The notes under the pieces were generated by a model that was not told where the DNA came from, did no database searches, and saw only the letters and a list, made by a program, of their open reading frames with translations. A DNA stretch of 64,000 bases, taken from assembly GCA_963725275.1 (NCBI GenBank), contig CAVRXS010000004.1:310001-374000 (forward strand), in the 5' to 3' direction. Below, piece by piece: positions 42,054 through 50,863 of the stretch; the first letter of the stretch is position 1; every line of letters starts with the position of its first letter. The stretch is from Bog-756 sp963725275 (GTDB taxonomy: Bacteria > Actinomycetota > Acidimicrobiia > Acidimicrobiales > RAAP-2). The translations under genes and the position numbers were made by a program.

Positions 42054-43244
42054 GTGGCGAGCAACAAGTACCCGGGGGTCTACCAAGATGGCCGGGGCAA
42101 GTGGTATTTCAAACTTGTTCTGCCCCGTGACCCGGTTTCCGGACAGAGGAAACAGATCACACGCCGTGGCTTCGCCAAAGCCAAAGAGGCAAGCGACGCC
42201 CGAATAGAGCTGCTTGCAAAGGTTGCTCGAAAAGGACTGAAGCCGGGATCGGGCACGAGGACCGTTGCGGAACTCCTCGACCTTTACCTCGACGGACTCG
42301 ATGCCGACGAACGATTGAGGTCCAAGACTCGGTTTGACTATCGCCGTTGCGCAGATGATTACGTCCGGCCTCACCTCGGAGAGATGAAAATCCGGGACGT
42401 TGACGCCCAGGCCATCCTGGCCTGGCAGAGGCTGCTCTCCAAGGAAGGAGGGACAAAACACAAGATCGAGGCGGACGGGAAGGAATTGCCGGGGAAGGCT
42501 TTGTCACCAAACACGGTCCGATTAGCCCGTGCTCCTCTTGCAGGAGCGTTCAAGATGGCGGTGAACATGGGTTTCGTCCCCAGCAATCCCGTCTCCGACG
42601 TCCCTCGCCCAACTCCTAAGAGGTCAATCCCCAAGCATTGGTCGCCAGAACAGGCCCGTGAATTCCTTGCCCTCATGGAAGGTGACCGCACCTGGCCGAT
42701 ATGGGCATTCCTGCTCGGATCTGGCTTGAGGATCGGAGAGTTGGTCTGGTTGCGATGGGCAAATGTCGAACTCGGCCAACGACGGGTCCGAATCACAGAT
42801 TTCGCCGCCACCGAAGGCTACGACTTGGTCCCTTCTATGGGAAAGAGCCGTGACGCCGTACGCACCGTCGACCTCGATGACGGCCTAGTCCGAGTCTTAC
42901 ATCTTCAGCGCAATATCCAGGCGAAGGAGAAGTTGGCCGCATCGGCGTGGGAAGAGAGTGAGTACGTTTTTACTAAGCAGTCCGGCGGCTGCTACCACCC
43001 ACAATGGCTGAGCCAGCGACTCGGCGTGTATTCGAGAGAGCTGGGGTTACCTCGGCTGACGGCACATGGCTTGAGACATACGTGCGCAACCCTGATGCTG
43101 GCGGCTGGGGTACCGCCCAAAGTCGCCGCCGAGCGCCTCGGTCACGCAGATGCGACATTGTTTACCAACCTGTATTCCCACGTGACCCCCACGATGCAGC
43201 GAGAGGCAGCGGAACTCATTGGTAACCAGCTCTTCGGGAAATAG
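42054..43244 (+). CDS. int: Tyrosine site-specific integrase
   Basis: Phage/ICE-type integrase of 396 aa. GTG 42054 follows GGAGGGAG. An N-terminal AP2-like arm-binding region (YPGVYQDGRGKWYFKLVLP) is followed by a SAM-like core-binding domain (about 65-175). The catalytic domain has Arg in GSGLRIGELVWLRW, Lys in the GKSRDAVR region, HGLRHTCATLML (His-x-x-Arg), GHADATLFTNLY with the final His, and nucleophile Tyr in NLYSHV. All active-site residues seem present. It adjoins tRNA-Arg and heads an integrated element. Confidence 0.95.
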   Translation: MASNKYPGVYQDGRGKWYFKLVLPRDPVSGQRKQITRRGFAKAKEASDARIELLAKVARKGLKPGSGTRTVAELLDLYLDGLDADERLRSKTRFDYRRCADDYVRPHLGEMKIRDVDAQAILAWQRLLSKEGGTKHKIEADGKELPGKALSPNTVRLARAPLAGAFKMAVNMGFVPSNPVSDVPRPTPKRSIPKHWSPEQAREFLALMEGDRTWPIWAFLLGSGLRIGELVWLRWANVELGQRRVRITDFAATEGYDLVPSMGKSRDAVRTVDLDDGLVRVLHLQRNIQAKEKLAASAWEESEYVFTKQSGGCYHPQWLSQRLGVYSRELGLPRLTAHGLRHTCATLMLAAGVPPKVAAERLGHADATLFTNLYSHVTPTMQREAAELIGNQLFGK

Positions 43245-43268
43245 GGATCTGCCTTTTGCTCATGGCGC

Positions 43269-43928
43269 CTAATCAGAACCTTGCGACAAAATTGTTTGCG
43301 CCTTCTTGGTTAGCTGCCCACTCCGGCCCGGTCTGAGAAGTTTGCGCTTCCTCGCCTGTTGAACCAAATCCCGAACTTGCTCACGTCGCACGTCGTATTG
43401 ACGAGCCAACTCAGCAATTGGTGCGTTGCTTCCTGCCTTGCCGGCGTAGCGAGCCGCCCAAAGTGCATAGAAGTAATCGCTCCGCCCGCCTCTACCTGGG
43501 TGTCGAGACAGGGCCTCTCTCTCGGCAACACCCAAAGGTCCCTCGCCATATTTCTCGACGGACTCGATCGCTATTGACCGCAGCGCTCTCAATGGGATCC
43601 CTCGGATGATCTCGGCCGTCAGTTCGTCTGCCGGTCTCCATTCGTCGCTCCAGCCGATTTCCGGCCAGCCCGGAGAACCCTTCGTAAGCCCGATGCGATC
43701 GGAACCGGGAAATACTGTGAGTGCGGCGAGCTGCAGCTGTCCTGAGTGCACCCGAAAGCGACCGTAGGCGTACCAGGGCTCAGATGCGCAGGGTGTCTCC
43801 GCTCGAATTTCGCTGTAGACACGCTCACTCCTCGAGTACCCAAGCACCCCGGCTGGTTTTCCATTTTCAGTCCGACGGCGGAGAACTTGGGCCCACTTCC
43901 ACCAGTCCTCTGCCTTTTTGGAACTCAC
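43269..43928 (-). CDS. Hypothetical protein with C-terminal winged-helix-like segment
   Basis: A 219-aa protein divergent from the regulator genes and convergent with int. The N-terminal two thirds is mixed alpha/beta (WYAYGRFRVHSGQLQLAAL, GIPLRALRSIAIESVEKYG) with no known motif. The C-terminus PIAELARQYDVRREQVRDLV plus a basic KRKLLRPGRSGQLTKKAQ tail looks like a helix-turn-helix of a translation-start-adjacent element protein. Similar proteins are often encoded in actinobacterial integrated elements; that is recalled family context, not a database result. GTG 43928 is the start. Confidence 0.6.
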   Translation of the reverse strand: MSSKKAEDWWKWAQVLRRRTENGKPAGVLGYSRSERVYSEIRAETPCASEPWYAYGRFRVHSGQLQLAALTVFPGSDRIGLTKGSPGWPEIGWSDEWRPADELTAEIIRGIPLRALRSIAIESVEKYGEGPLGVAEREALSRHPGRGGRSDYFYALWAARYAGKAGSNAPIAELARQYDVRREQVRDLVQQARKRKLLRPGRSGQLTKKAQTILSQGSD

Positions 43929-44011
43929 GGCCGGTTACCCTAGCGGATTCCCAACAGTAGCGCCATCGCATGTTGACGAATCAGGAATGAGGCTTTAACG
44001 TACAACGAAGA

Positions 44012-44278
44012 ATGACACCTGTGAATGGAATTCCTGAACGGATTGCCCAGATGGTCCACGCCCGACAGAACGAGAGACCAGGCCTGCATGTGCCGAGCCC
44101 GGCTGAGCGCAAGGCCTTGAGGATCCGTGCAGGTCTCACCCAGTCAGACATGGCAGAACTCATGGGCGTTCACGCCGAAACCTTCGGCCGGTGGGAACGG
44201 GGCGATGGTCGGCCGGGCCGGGAAGCTGCCGCTGCCTATGTATTGGCCTTGGAGGTTCTGGGGAGTGCTGAGGTATGA
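44012..44278 (+). CDS. XRE-family helix-turn-helix regulator
   Basis: An 88-aa small DNA-binding protein. The HTH spans about residues 33-75 (ALRIRAGLTQSDMAELMGVHAETFGRWERGDG). Position before an excisionase gene and after integrase suggests control of element excision or maintenance. The stop region overlaps a possible start of the excisionase (ATGA at 44275). Confidence 0.8.
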   Translation: MTPVNGIPERIAQMVHARQNERPGLHVPSPAERKALRIRAGLTQSDMAELMGVHAETFGRWERGDGRPGREAAAAYVLALEVLGSAEV

Positions 44279-44547
44279 GGTTATGTTGCCGGACCATCGC
44301 ATTGGTAGCGCTCGTAAGCGCTCTCGAGTTCCCCGCCCATCGAGACCGACTCATGAAGATCCCCGAAGCGGCAACAAGACTTGGAATTACCGAGCGATTC
44401 CTCAGGAATCTCATCTATAAGCGAAAAATTGCCGTGCACCGCTTTAACAATTGCATCCGATTGGGCGAGCGAGATCTCGACAGATATGTCGAATCCTGCC
44501 GGATCGAGGCGGAGGGACCCCAAGACCTCGCAGGAGATGAGGACTAG
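44275..44547 (+). CDS. xis: Excisionase-like DNA-binding protein
   Basis: A MerR-like winged-HTH excisionase: KIPEAATRLGITERFLRNLI, then YKRKIAVHRFNNCIRLGERDLDRYV. From ATG 44275, which overlaps the XRE stop and has GGGGAG upstream, it is 90 aa. The internal ATG at 44353 would give a 64-aa protein beginning exactly at the conserved domain and is equally possible. Acts with the integrase to excise the element (family inference). Confidence 0.75.
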   Translation: MRLCCRTIALVALVSALEFPAHRDRLMKIPEAATRLGITERFLRNLIYKRKIAVHRFNNCIRLGERDLDRYVESCRIEAEGPQDLAGDED

Positions 44548-44606
44548 CTCGATGGCCGACTTCGGACCCCAAAGACCACGAGTAACCAACTCCACCGAGT
44601 GAGGAG

Positions 44607-44641
44607 GAAGCGGTCAAATGAGCTTGCTCTTTGGCCGCTTC
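44607..44641. terminator. Strong hairpin between xis and the next gene
   Basis: GAAGCGGTCAAA and TTTGGCCGCTTC form a 12-bp stem with one G-U pair. An inner GAGC/GCTC extension closes on TT. It ends 16 bases before ATG 44658 and has no T-run, so it may be a terminator for xis or a structure limiting translation of the downstream gene. Confidence 0.5.
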
Positions 44642-44657
44642 AGAAGGGTAACGCCCA

Positions 44658-45215
44658 ATGCGCAATTCAATTGCAGCGATCACCCGATCCGACCGAGACG
44701 CTCTGGCGAAGCAGCTACGGATGAACTTCAGGGTCCTTCGCCATCAGGTTGACGCAGTCGAACAGCAACGGCTGGCGGACTTTCAGGAACAGCTGGCAAC
44801 GGAGTACCCATCGGACGACCCTCGCTGGGAATCCGTTACGGCAGAGACCGAGAAGCTTGTCAGGATCGCAGATAGAAAACTGAAGGCGATTTTCACCGAA
44901 TACGACATCCCTGAGTGGGCCAGACCGGGCCTACAGATCAGCTGGTACCGGCGTGGAGAGAACGCAGTCACTTCGAGGCGAGTTGAACTGACCAAGGCTG
45001 CGACGACTCGGTTCAAAGCGGATGCAGCCGCCGCCAAGGTCGAGCTGGACCGGCGAGAGGCAGAAGCGCACAGCGAACTGATCGGCCCATCGCTGACGAG
45101 CGCAAAAGCTCACGCCTTATTAGAACGCATGCCTTCCGCCGAACAGCTAATGCCACGAATCACGGTCGCAGAAATCGAAGCCGTGGAGGAGTTCGGCCAG
45201 AAGCGGCGACGGTGA
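44658..45215 (+). CDS. Element-borne hypothetical protein, coiled-coil-like
   Basis: A 185-aa highly charged helical protein. It has heptad-like stretches (RDALAKQLRMNFRVLRHQVD, FKADAAAAKVELDRREAEAH). AAGGG lies about ten bases before the ATG. No enzymatic motif, membrane segment or HTH. Position between xis and the replication protein suggests a scaffold or accessory replication role, but the function is unknown. Confidence 0.6.
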   Translation: MRNSIAAITRSDRDALAKQLRMNFRVLRHQVDAVEQQRLADFQEQLATEYPSDDPRWESVTAETEKLVRIADRKLKAIFTEYDIPEWARPGLQISWYRRGENAVTSRRVELTKAATTRFKADAAAAKVELDRREAEAHSELIGPSLTSAKAHALLERMPSAEQLMPRITVAEIEAVEEFGQKRRR

Positions 45216-45278
45216 CAGCTTCCTGGACGAGGACTCGTCCCGACGTAGGACCCTCAAGCGATTAGCGCCCAGACAGCA

Positions 45279-45310
45279 CCGATGCCCCGCTCTGACAAGC
45301 GAGGCATCGG
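45279..45310. repeat. Hairpin upstream of the primase-like gene
   Basis: CCGATGCC and GGCATCGG form a stem with an inner GCT/AGC continuation around CTGAC. It lies 40 bp before the start at 45350. Candidate terminator for the upstream gene, attenuator, or single-strand replication origin. Confidence 0.45.
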
Positions 45311-45349
45311 AATCACTCCCCAGTCGTCCAAACCGGAAGGAGTACGTCA

Positions 45350-47272
45350 ATGGAATATTCGCACGAGGGCACATCCTCGTCAATCCGACCAGCCAGGCAA
45401 GCGGCGGAGTACTTTGACCGACTGTTTGGACAGCGATCCGGGACCGTCCGGTTCGGAATCGGACTCGATGGCCACATCAATGATCGGGGCACTTACGAGA
45501 CGAAGTGGCGAGAGTGCTCGTACGAGTGGCCAGAACAACGTCGTCAGCTCAGGCAGGACGCCATCTGGGAAGCCCCAGATGCCGACGTGTACGTCAGGAC
45601 GACGCTGAGGGGGGGTCTTCATCCCGGTCAGAAGGGGAATGGGCTGGGCGGACAGTATTGTTGGGCGGACCTCGATCAGCTGACCAGCCGTGCCAGGATG
45701 CGCCTGCCGAACCTCTTGAGCGCCGGATCGTTCATCGTGCATTCGGGCCAGCCGGACCATATTCATCCGTACATCAAACTCGATGCCGTGTATCCGGCAG
45801 ATGTTGTAGAGGGCCTCAATAGACAGTTCGACCATTACCTCGATGGTGGCGGCAAATGGGCTGAGAACACGGTCCTGCGGGTACCTGGGACCCTCAACCA
45901 CAAGGGCAGGGCGGCAGGCGAGGAGTCCTACCCGGTGACGTTTGAGGACGTCACGGACTCCGAGATACCTCCATGGTCACCGAAAGCCCTGAGCGAGGTC
46001 CTGGGCCCCTTGCCGGCCCACCCAACCAGCGGTCGGAGGAGACAACGAGGCCAACAGAATGGGCGACGAAACAAGGGAACCCGTCAGAGGGCCTCTGAGA
46101 TAGTTCCTGTGGATCCCGAACCCGTCCCCTCCGGGTTGCCGGATGAGGTCATGACCCTGGTCCATTTCAGCACCAAGACCAAACCCAAAGGTGATTACAG
46201 CCGGTCGGGCCAGCTATACCGCCTCGTGGTCGTACTCATTAAACAGGGTTGCACCGATGGCGAGATCATGGGGGTAGCTCTCTACTCCGAACCGGGTCAG
46301 GACAAATACCCAAATGAAGAAGATCTAAAACGGGAGATCCAACGTTGCATCAATAAGATCCGTCCTGTCCATAACCACCCTGGGTGCACCTGCAATGAGG
46401 TGGCATGTCAGGTCACTCCACACCCCGAGATACTCGAAAGGACGAATGCAATTAGAGAGCATTTCCACACCCAGTACGGGGTACCTCGTACCTTGAGTTC
46501 AGATGCCAAGGTGTTAGAGGCTCTATTACGCAAGGCAACACTCATTGGGGATCTGGAGCTTGATATGTCGAGGAGAGATCTTTGTCAGGGGGCGGGGGTC
46601 TGCCGTAATACAGCAGACAGGTCATTAGATCGGCTCATCAAGGGCGGGTATGTTGAGATAATCAGATCAGAGAGTGGTAATCCCCTAAGGAAAGGTAAAG
46701 GGGACCCAGGTACTAGGGCCTACCGATACAGACTCCTCATACCTGATGCCAAAGGTGAGCCACACTCCAATACCAATACCAATATCCATAGGAAAAAGAA
46801 ATATGTGTGTACGTGTGGCTCAACTTCGGCTCTCGACCCGAGCCATGACGTTTGGCGATACCAGGGACTGGGTCCCGCTCGTCTTACCTACCAGTTCCTT
46901 TTGAGTGGCATTTCAACGGCCAAGCAGATTGCCGAGCTATACGGCAGAACTGTGAAGACCATCAACGGACACCTGGAGTCCCTGGCGCAATATGGACTGG
47001 CCGAGAGAAAGCCGGATGGCAGATCGTGGATCGCTTTGGATCGGGATCTCGACGAGCTGGCTGAGGAATTGGGTACCCTCGGTATTGGAAAGGAGAGGTC
47101 TGAACAGTACGCCTATGAATCTAAGCGGTATTTGGAGCATCTCTCATTACATCAGCAGGAGCTACGTGAGTTGGAGGAGCAGTCAATCCAGGAGCTAATC
47201 GACATCGATTACAAGTGGGTCGGCCCGCATAACAACCTCCTGGTGCCACCCGATGCTCCTGATTGGTTCTAG
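45350..47272 (+). CDS. Primase-polymerase (AEP)-like replication protein
   Basis: A 640-aa probable replication initiator of the integrated element. The N-terminal archaeo-eukaryotic-primase-like core shows YCWADLDQL (candidate metal Asp pair), FIVHSGQPDHIHPYIKLDAVY (His plus second acidic site) and NTVLRVPGTLNHKG. A basic linker follows (about residues 225-250). The middle domain has a Cys/His group (HNHPGCTCNEVAC), perhaps a zinc finger. Two winged-helix segments end the protein (RRDLCQGAGVCRNTADRSLDR and AKQIAELYGRTVKTINGHLE). There is no helicase motif. Similar layouts occur in plasmid and satellite primases. Confidence 0.65.
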   Translation: MEYSHEGTSSSIRPARQAAEYFDRLFGQRSGTVRFGIGLDGHINDRGTYETKWRECSYEWPEQRRQLRQDAIWEAPDADVYVRTTLRGGLHPGQKGNGLGGQYCWADLDQLTSRARMRLPNLLSAGSFIVHSGQPDHIHPYIKLDAVYPADVVEGLNRQFDHYLDGGGKWAENTVLRVPGTLNHKGRAAGEESYPVTFEDVTDSEIPPWSPKALSEVLGPLPAHPTSGRRRQRGQQNGRRNKGTRQRASEIVPVDPEPVPSGLPDEVMTLVHFSTKTKPKGDYSRSGQLYRLVVVLIKQGCTDGEIMGVALYSEPGQDKYPNEEDLKREIQRCINKIRPVHNHPGCTCNEVACQVTPHPEILERTNAIREHFHTQYGVPRTLSSDAKVLEALLRKATLIGDLELDMSRRDLCQGAGVCRNTADRSLDRLIKGGYVEIIRSESGNPLRKGKGDPGTRAYRYRLLIPDAKGEPHSNTNTNIHRKKKYVCTCGSTSALDPSHDVWRYQGLGPARLTYQFLLSGISTAKQIAELYGRTVKTINGHLESLAQYGLAERKPDGRSWIALDRDLDELAEELGTLGIGKERSEQYAYESKRYLEHLSLHQQELRELEEQSIQELIDIDYKWVGPHNNLLVPPDAPDWF

Positions 47273-47512
47273 GTCGAAAACGCATCCCGGTCACCGATTG
47301 GAGCAGAAGTCCCTCAGGGCCCCGGAGAGCCCGACTGGTACATCGGACCCCGGGAGGCGGTCGAGAGCCCTACACAAATCGACAGACGCCTATCGTATAT
47401 CCCCCGACCTGTCTCCTCGCTGTGCTGAGCGATCCGTTGCTTATGGGAGGACACGATTCATGAGTCGGAGCAGATGATTCGGCTTTCGACCTCGGAGGAG
47501 GATTGCTCGTCG

Positions 47513-49672
47513 TCATGGAAGCCCATTGGTAAATGTCACAACGTTGGCTCCCGCTCCAATCTCGAAGGTGACCGTAAGGGGGTAGTCCGTGTTTGGGACT
47601 GGTGGGCCTGAGATCAGTTGTCCGATGCCCTGATACTTGAAGCTGGCGAGCTCTACACCAGGAGTCAGAGGTTGCTGTTCTGAGACACGCACATCGACTG
47701 GCGTTCCGTTCACGTTTTGAGTTGGGATGTCGTAGCTAAAAGGGGAACATGCTCCTCCGGTGCCCAGCAGGCTCAGAGTTACACTGCCAGCTACGAATTC
47801 GCCGTTAACCTCGTAGGAGTAAGTGAGGGTGAATCCTTTACCTGCGAGGCTCGATCCGGAAGAGTCCTGAGCAACGCAGATGTTGAACTGTCCAGTGTCC
47901 GGCGCGGTGTTCATCGCCACCACGACGATCGAGCCGTTGGGATTCCGGAATGCCACGGTGTCGATCGTGTTCTCCCCGTTGGTCGGAGCACCAGAGCTTG
48001 TGAGTGAGCAAATATTCTCCGTGCTGGGCAGCGTGATCGTATCCGAGCAGATACGGGTGGCCCCGGGTTTGATGAACTTTGAGAACTGCGCCCAGTAGTA
48101 GTAGTCCTCGTTGAGTGTGTATGTGCCGGTCTGGTTGTTGATCGTCACCATTGGTCGACAGTCCTGGCACCCGCCGTAGCTGCTGGCCTCCTTTTGGTTG
48201 CAGCTCGTCCCAGTGGGCTGCGAGGTCCCCTTGGGGGGACAGTAGTTACACGTTGTCCCGCCACCGAACTGCGGACCGCAGTTCTGGTCGAGTGCAAGGT
48301 TCCAGTAGAGCGAGCCGCTCGCTCCATTACGAATGGGATCAATGAGATCGTTTTGGACCTCGAACACGAGATTCTGCGCTTGGTCGTTGGAGTGCACATC
48401 GCCGGTGCTCTCAGTGACGTAGATTCCGGCTTTCGGGTCGGTCGAGCTCAGGGCGGTCTGAACCGACGAGTTCCCGCAGTAGGAGTGATAACCGATGTCC
48501 GAGACAGCGTTCGGAAGTGCCAGGAGGCTCTGCGGGTAGTCCGTCGGGCCATAGGTGGAGTTGTTAAAGCAACTCGTCGTGCCCTTGCCCGGTGAGTACC
48601 AGTTGTGGTCGTAGCCCATGATCTGGGGAACCGCGGTCAAGCCGTTGACAGGCTGTTTCAGGTCGGCACTGAGGTCGAGGGACAGCTTCGCCTGATCACT
48701 CGGCAGCATCAGCATCGTCGGATAAGTCAAGTCGCAGTTCTGCGGCTCGTTCTGAAGCGAGATGAATGAGAACGGAAGGCCCTCGCCCTGGTAATCCTTG
48801 GCGGCGTTGGTCAAATATTCCGCATAGGCCGAATATTTGTTTGCATTCAGATAGTCGGCACTTCCGCTGCAGCTACTCAGGTAGTGACCGGAGTTCTTCA
48901 TCGACCCTGGGGCGCTCCAAGGCGTAGCGTCGATCTTCAGGCTGGGACTGAGCGCCTTGGCGTTCTTGAGGACGGGAATCGTATTGATCTCGTCGTGAGC
49001 AAGAGAGAAACCCTGAATGCAGGTGGGGCTCGCGGTGGCCGAGCTTGTGTCGCACTTCGGACTCGGCGCATAGCAAGTTGGGATGTTCACAGAGCAAGTG
49101 GGCTTCGGATTTGCGATGAAGTCGGAGGCCCCGAGAGGCAGACGGACCATGTTGAAGCCTGCATCGGAGTTGGCATTGAATGTTCCGCTCGGGCTGCCGA
49201 ACAGTGCTTTGAGGATCGCCGACTTGTCTGGGGAATGGTTGATGAGGAACGCAGAGGAGTCTGTCATGGCCCCGCCGAACCCCGTGATGGTCTGCAACTT
49301 GATCGAGGAGTTCACATTGACCGTCGGCAGGGATGGGCTGGTTGTGCCAAAGGAGGTACTCGGCTGCGGTTCCAGTTTCTCCGACGTGAGCGAACCACCA
49401 TCCGTTTCCGTCTCGGTGACGCTGACCGTGCTGCCTGGAGTCCACGTATAAGTAGCAACTGAACTGGGCGGCAGCGAGGCAGCGAACGACTTGTTGTCGT
49501 AGGTGATCTGAAACGGAGTCCCAGCGGGAGCCTGTGGGGTGCTCGTCGTCAGCGATCTTCCCAGTGGCAGTGTTGGTGGTCCTGCCTCCGCCACCGTATT
49601 CACGGTCACCGCGGCTAGCGTCATCGCCAGCACCGTGGCAACGCCAAACATCCGCATATTCTTGGTCCGCAC
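47513..49672 (-). CDS. Secreted GH30-family glycoside hydrolase with C-terminal module
   Basis: Exported glucosylceramidase-type or beta-glycanase GH30 enzyme, 719 aa. Signal peptide is residues 1-30 (FGVATVLAMTLAAVTVNTVAEA). The catalytic TIM barrel starts with LQTITGFGGAMTDSSAFLI. Acid/base Glu is in FISLQNEPQNC, nucleophile Glu in GIYVTESTGDVHS. The unusual Cys-rich insert NCGPQFGGGTTCNYC lies near the barrel end. Residues about 605-719 form a separate beta module (FNICVAQDSSG to GANVVTFTNG) that recurs in the divergent neighbour at 50027-50863. Substrate cannot be fixed by reading. Confidence 0.85.
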   Translation of the reverse strand: MRTKNMRMFGVATVLAMTLAAVTVNTVAEAGPPTLPLGRSLTTSTPQAPAGTPFQITYDNKSFAASLPPSSVATYTWTPGSTVSVTETETDGGSLTSEKLEPQPSTSFGTTSPSLPTVNVNSSIKLQTITGFGGAMTDSSAFLINHSPDKSAILKALFGSPSGTFNANSDAGFNMVRLPLGASDFIANPKPTCSVNIPTCYAPSPKCDTSSATASPTCIQGFSLAHDEINTIPVLKNAKALSPSLKIDATPWSAPGSMKNSGHYLSSCSGSADYLNANKYSAYAEYLTNAAKDYQGEGLPFSFISLQNEPQNCDLTYPTMLMLPSDQAKLSLDLSADLKQPVNGLTAVPQIMGYDHNWYSPGKGTTSCFNNSTYGPTDYPQSLLALPNAVSDIGYHSYCGNSSVQTALSSTDPKAGIYVTESTGDVHSNDQAQNLVFEVQNDLIDPIRNGASGSLYWNLALDQNCGPQFGGGTTCNYCPPKGTSQPTGTSCNQKEASSYGGCQDCRPMVTINNQTGTYTLNEDYYYWAQFSKFIKPGATRICSDTITLPSTENICSLTSSGAPTNGENTIDTVAFRNPNGSIVVVAMNTAPDTGQFNICVAQDSSGSSLAGKGFTLTYSYEVNGEFVAGSVTLSLLGTGGACSPFSYDIPTQNVNGTPVDVRVSEQQPLTPGVELASFKYQGIGQLISGPPVPNTDYPLTVTFEIGAGANVVTFTNGLP

Positions 49673-50026
49673 GATCTCGCTCCCGCCCCGGTAGCCCGGT
49701 TACTTAGTTCGGCACCATGATTGCGTTCGCCCTGCGGGAGCGCAACTACTGGGCCGAGAGACTGATGGCCTCACCCATCCACAAGTCGAGCCACCTGCCC
49801 TGGGCTCAACAACTACGAATCTGGCTCTGGCGGTCTCGGGGTGGAGCGTGATGGCACACAGGTTGGGACGCGGCTGACCAACACCAGCGACTGATGTGCC
49901 GACGGTGGTCATCGAGGTAGGGAGGTGCGAATGAGTCGACCTATTCCTGGGGAGCCTGTCCGGTCCCCACGCTTGCTCCCGGCGAGTTAACCTCGTCTGG
50001 ACCTGGGACTCCTAAGGAGGCGGAAG
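49673..50026. other. Divergent intergenic region of two secreted-protein genes
   Basis: 354 bp between the GH30 gene and the plus-strand secreted gene. It must hold both promoters. The plus-side ribosome site AAGGAGG (50014-50020) is strong and lies six bases before GTG 50027. No gene or RNA family could be recognised. Confidence 0.5.
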
Positions 50027-50863
50027 GTGATTGCACGCCACTGGCGAGGGGCACTCGCATTGACACTCATGATGGCTTTAATCAGCACGGCCATGACCGT
50101 CTCTGATGGTGCCGCCGCAGCAGGAAGTCGAGCCAGTAATTCAAGTACGTCAGGTTCGTCGAGCGGGGTGGGGTGGCTCGAAATCTGCAAGAACGGCTTC
50201 CACCTGGAGGTTGGGCTGAGCTTCCCCTTCACGATCAACGGCGGTCCGCTCTTCACTGTGTTGGATGGGCAATGCTCGCAGCCATTCGAAGTTCCAGCTG
50301 GTACGGCCACCATTGGTTACACCGCCGGCAATAAGCAGATCCGATCGAAAGTCACCTCCTCCGTTGGTTGCGGAAGTCCTAGTGGCCCCGTCTTCCACAA
50401 TCACTCGGTGACGGTCCCGGTGTGCTCCGGTGGTGTCAACTTCGAGACCGTTGTGACTTTCACCTATCTCCCAATTACCGGTACGTTCAGGGTCTGCACG
50501 GCAGAGACATCGGGTGCCAACCTCGACAATGGTCAGCCGTTTGTGTTCGACTACGTGTACAGCGTCGACGGCACCTTCAAGGCGGGATCGGTCACGTTAA
50601 CCAACCCGGTAACCGGCTCGAACTGCTCCGGCCCCAAAGGCCCGATCGCCGTGCTCAATGCCGATGGGTCTGCGGTCACGATCTCGGTCAGCGAGGAGCA
50701 GCCCAGCACTGCTTCGGTGGAGCTGTCGAAGCTCCAGTACCAAGGCGGCGGGACCGTCATCAGCAGCCCCTCCCTGCCGACGGCCGTCTTCCCTGCGACC
50801 GTAGTGTTCAGCCTTGGCACCGGGGAGAACGTGGAGACGTTCACGCAAGGCAAGGCTGGCTAA
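50027..50863 (+). CDS. Secreted protein with two tandem CNA-B-like beta modules
   Basis: A 278-aa exported protein with a strong AAGGAGG site. Signal peptide about 1-30 (GALALTLMMALISTAMTVSDGA). A Ser-rich linker follows. Module 1 (about 45-145) begins WLEICKNGFHLEVGLSFPFTI with the pattern SQPFEVPAGTATIGY. Module 2 (about 148-278) begins FRVCTAETSGANLDNG and is homologous to the C-terminal module of the GH30 neighbour: both have AGSVTL, a vSEeQP stretch, S/A-kYQG and a final V.TFT.G. There is no sortase signal. Possibly a carbohydrate- or surface-binding partner of the GH30 enzyme. Confidence 0.75.
   Translation: MIARHWRGALALTLMMALISTAMTVSDGAAAAGSRASNSSTSGSSSGVGWLEICKNGFHLEVGLSFPFTINGGPLFTVLDGQCSQPFEVPAGTATIGYTAGNKQIRSKVTSSVGCGSPSGPVFHNHSVTVPVCSGGVNFETVVTFTYLPITGTFRVCTAETSGANLDNGQPFVFDYVYSVDGTFKAGSVTLTNPVTGSNCSGPKGPIAVLNADGSAVTISVSEEQPSTASVELSKLQYQGGGTVISSPSLPTAVFPATVVFSLGTGENVETFTQGKAG

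Noticed and set aside
49900..50026. Resemblance of GAGTTAACCTCGTC to the 3' part of c-di-AMP (ydaO) riboswitches
   Set aside because: The other conserved blocks of that riboswitch are not visible in order, so the similarity looks accidental.
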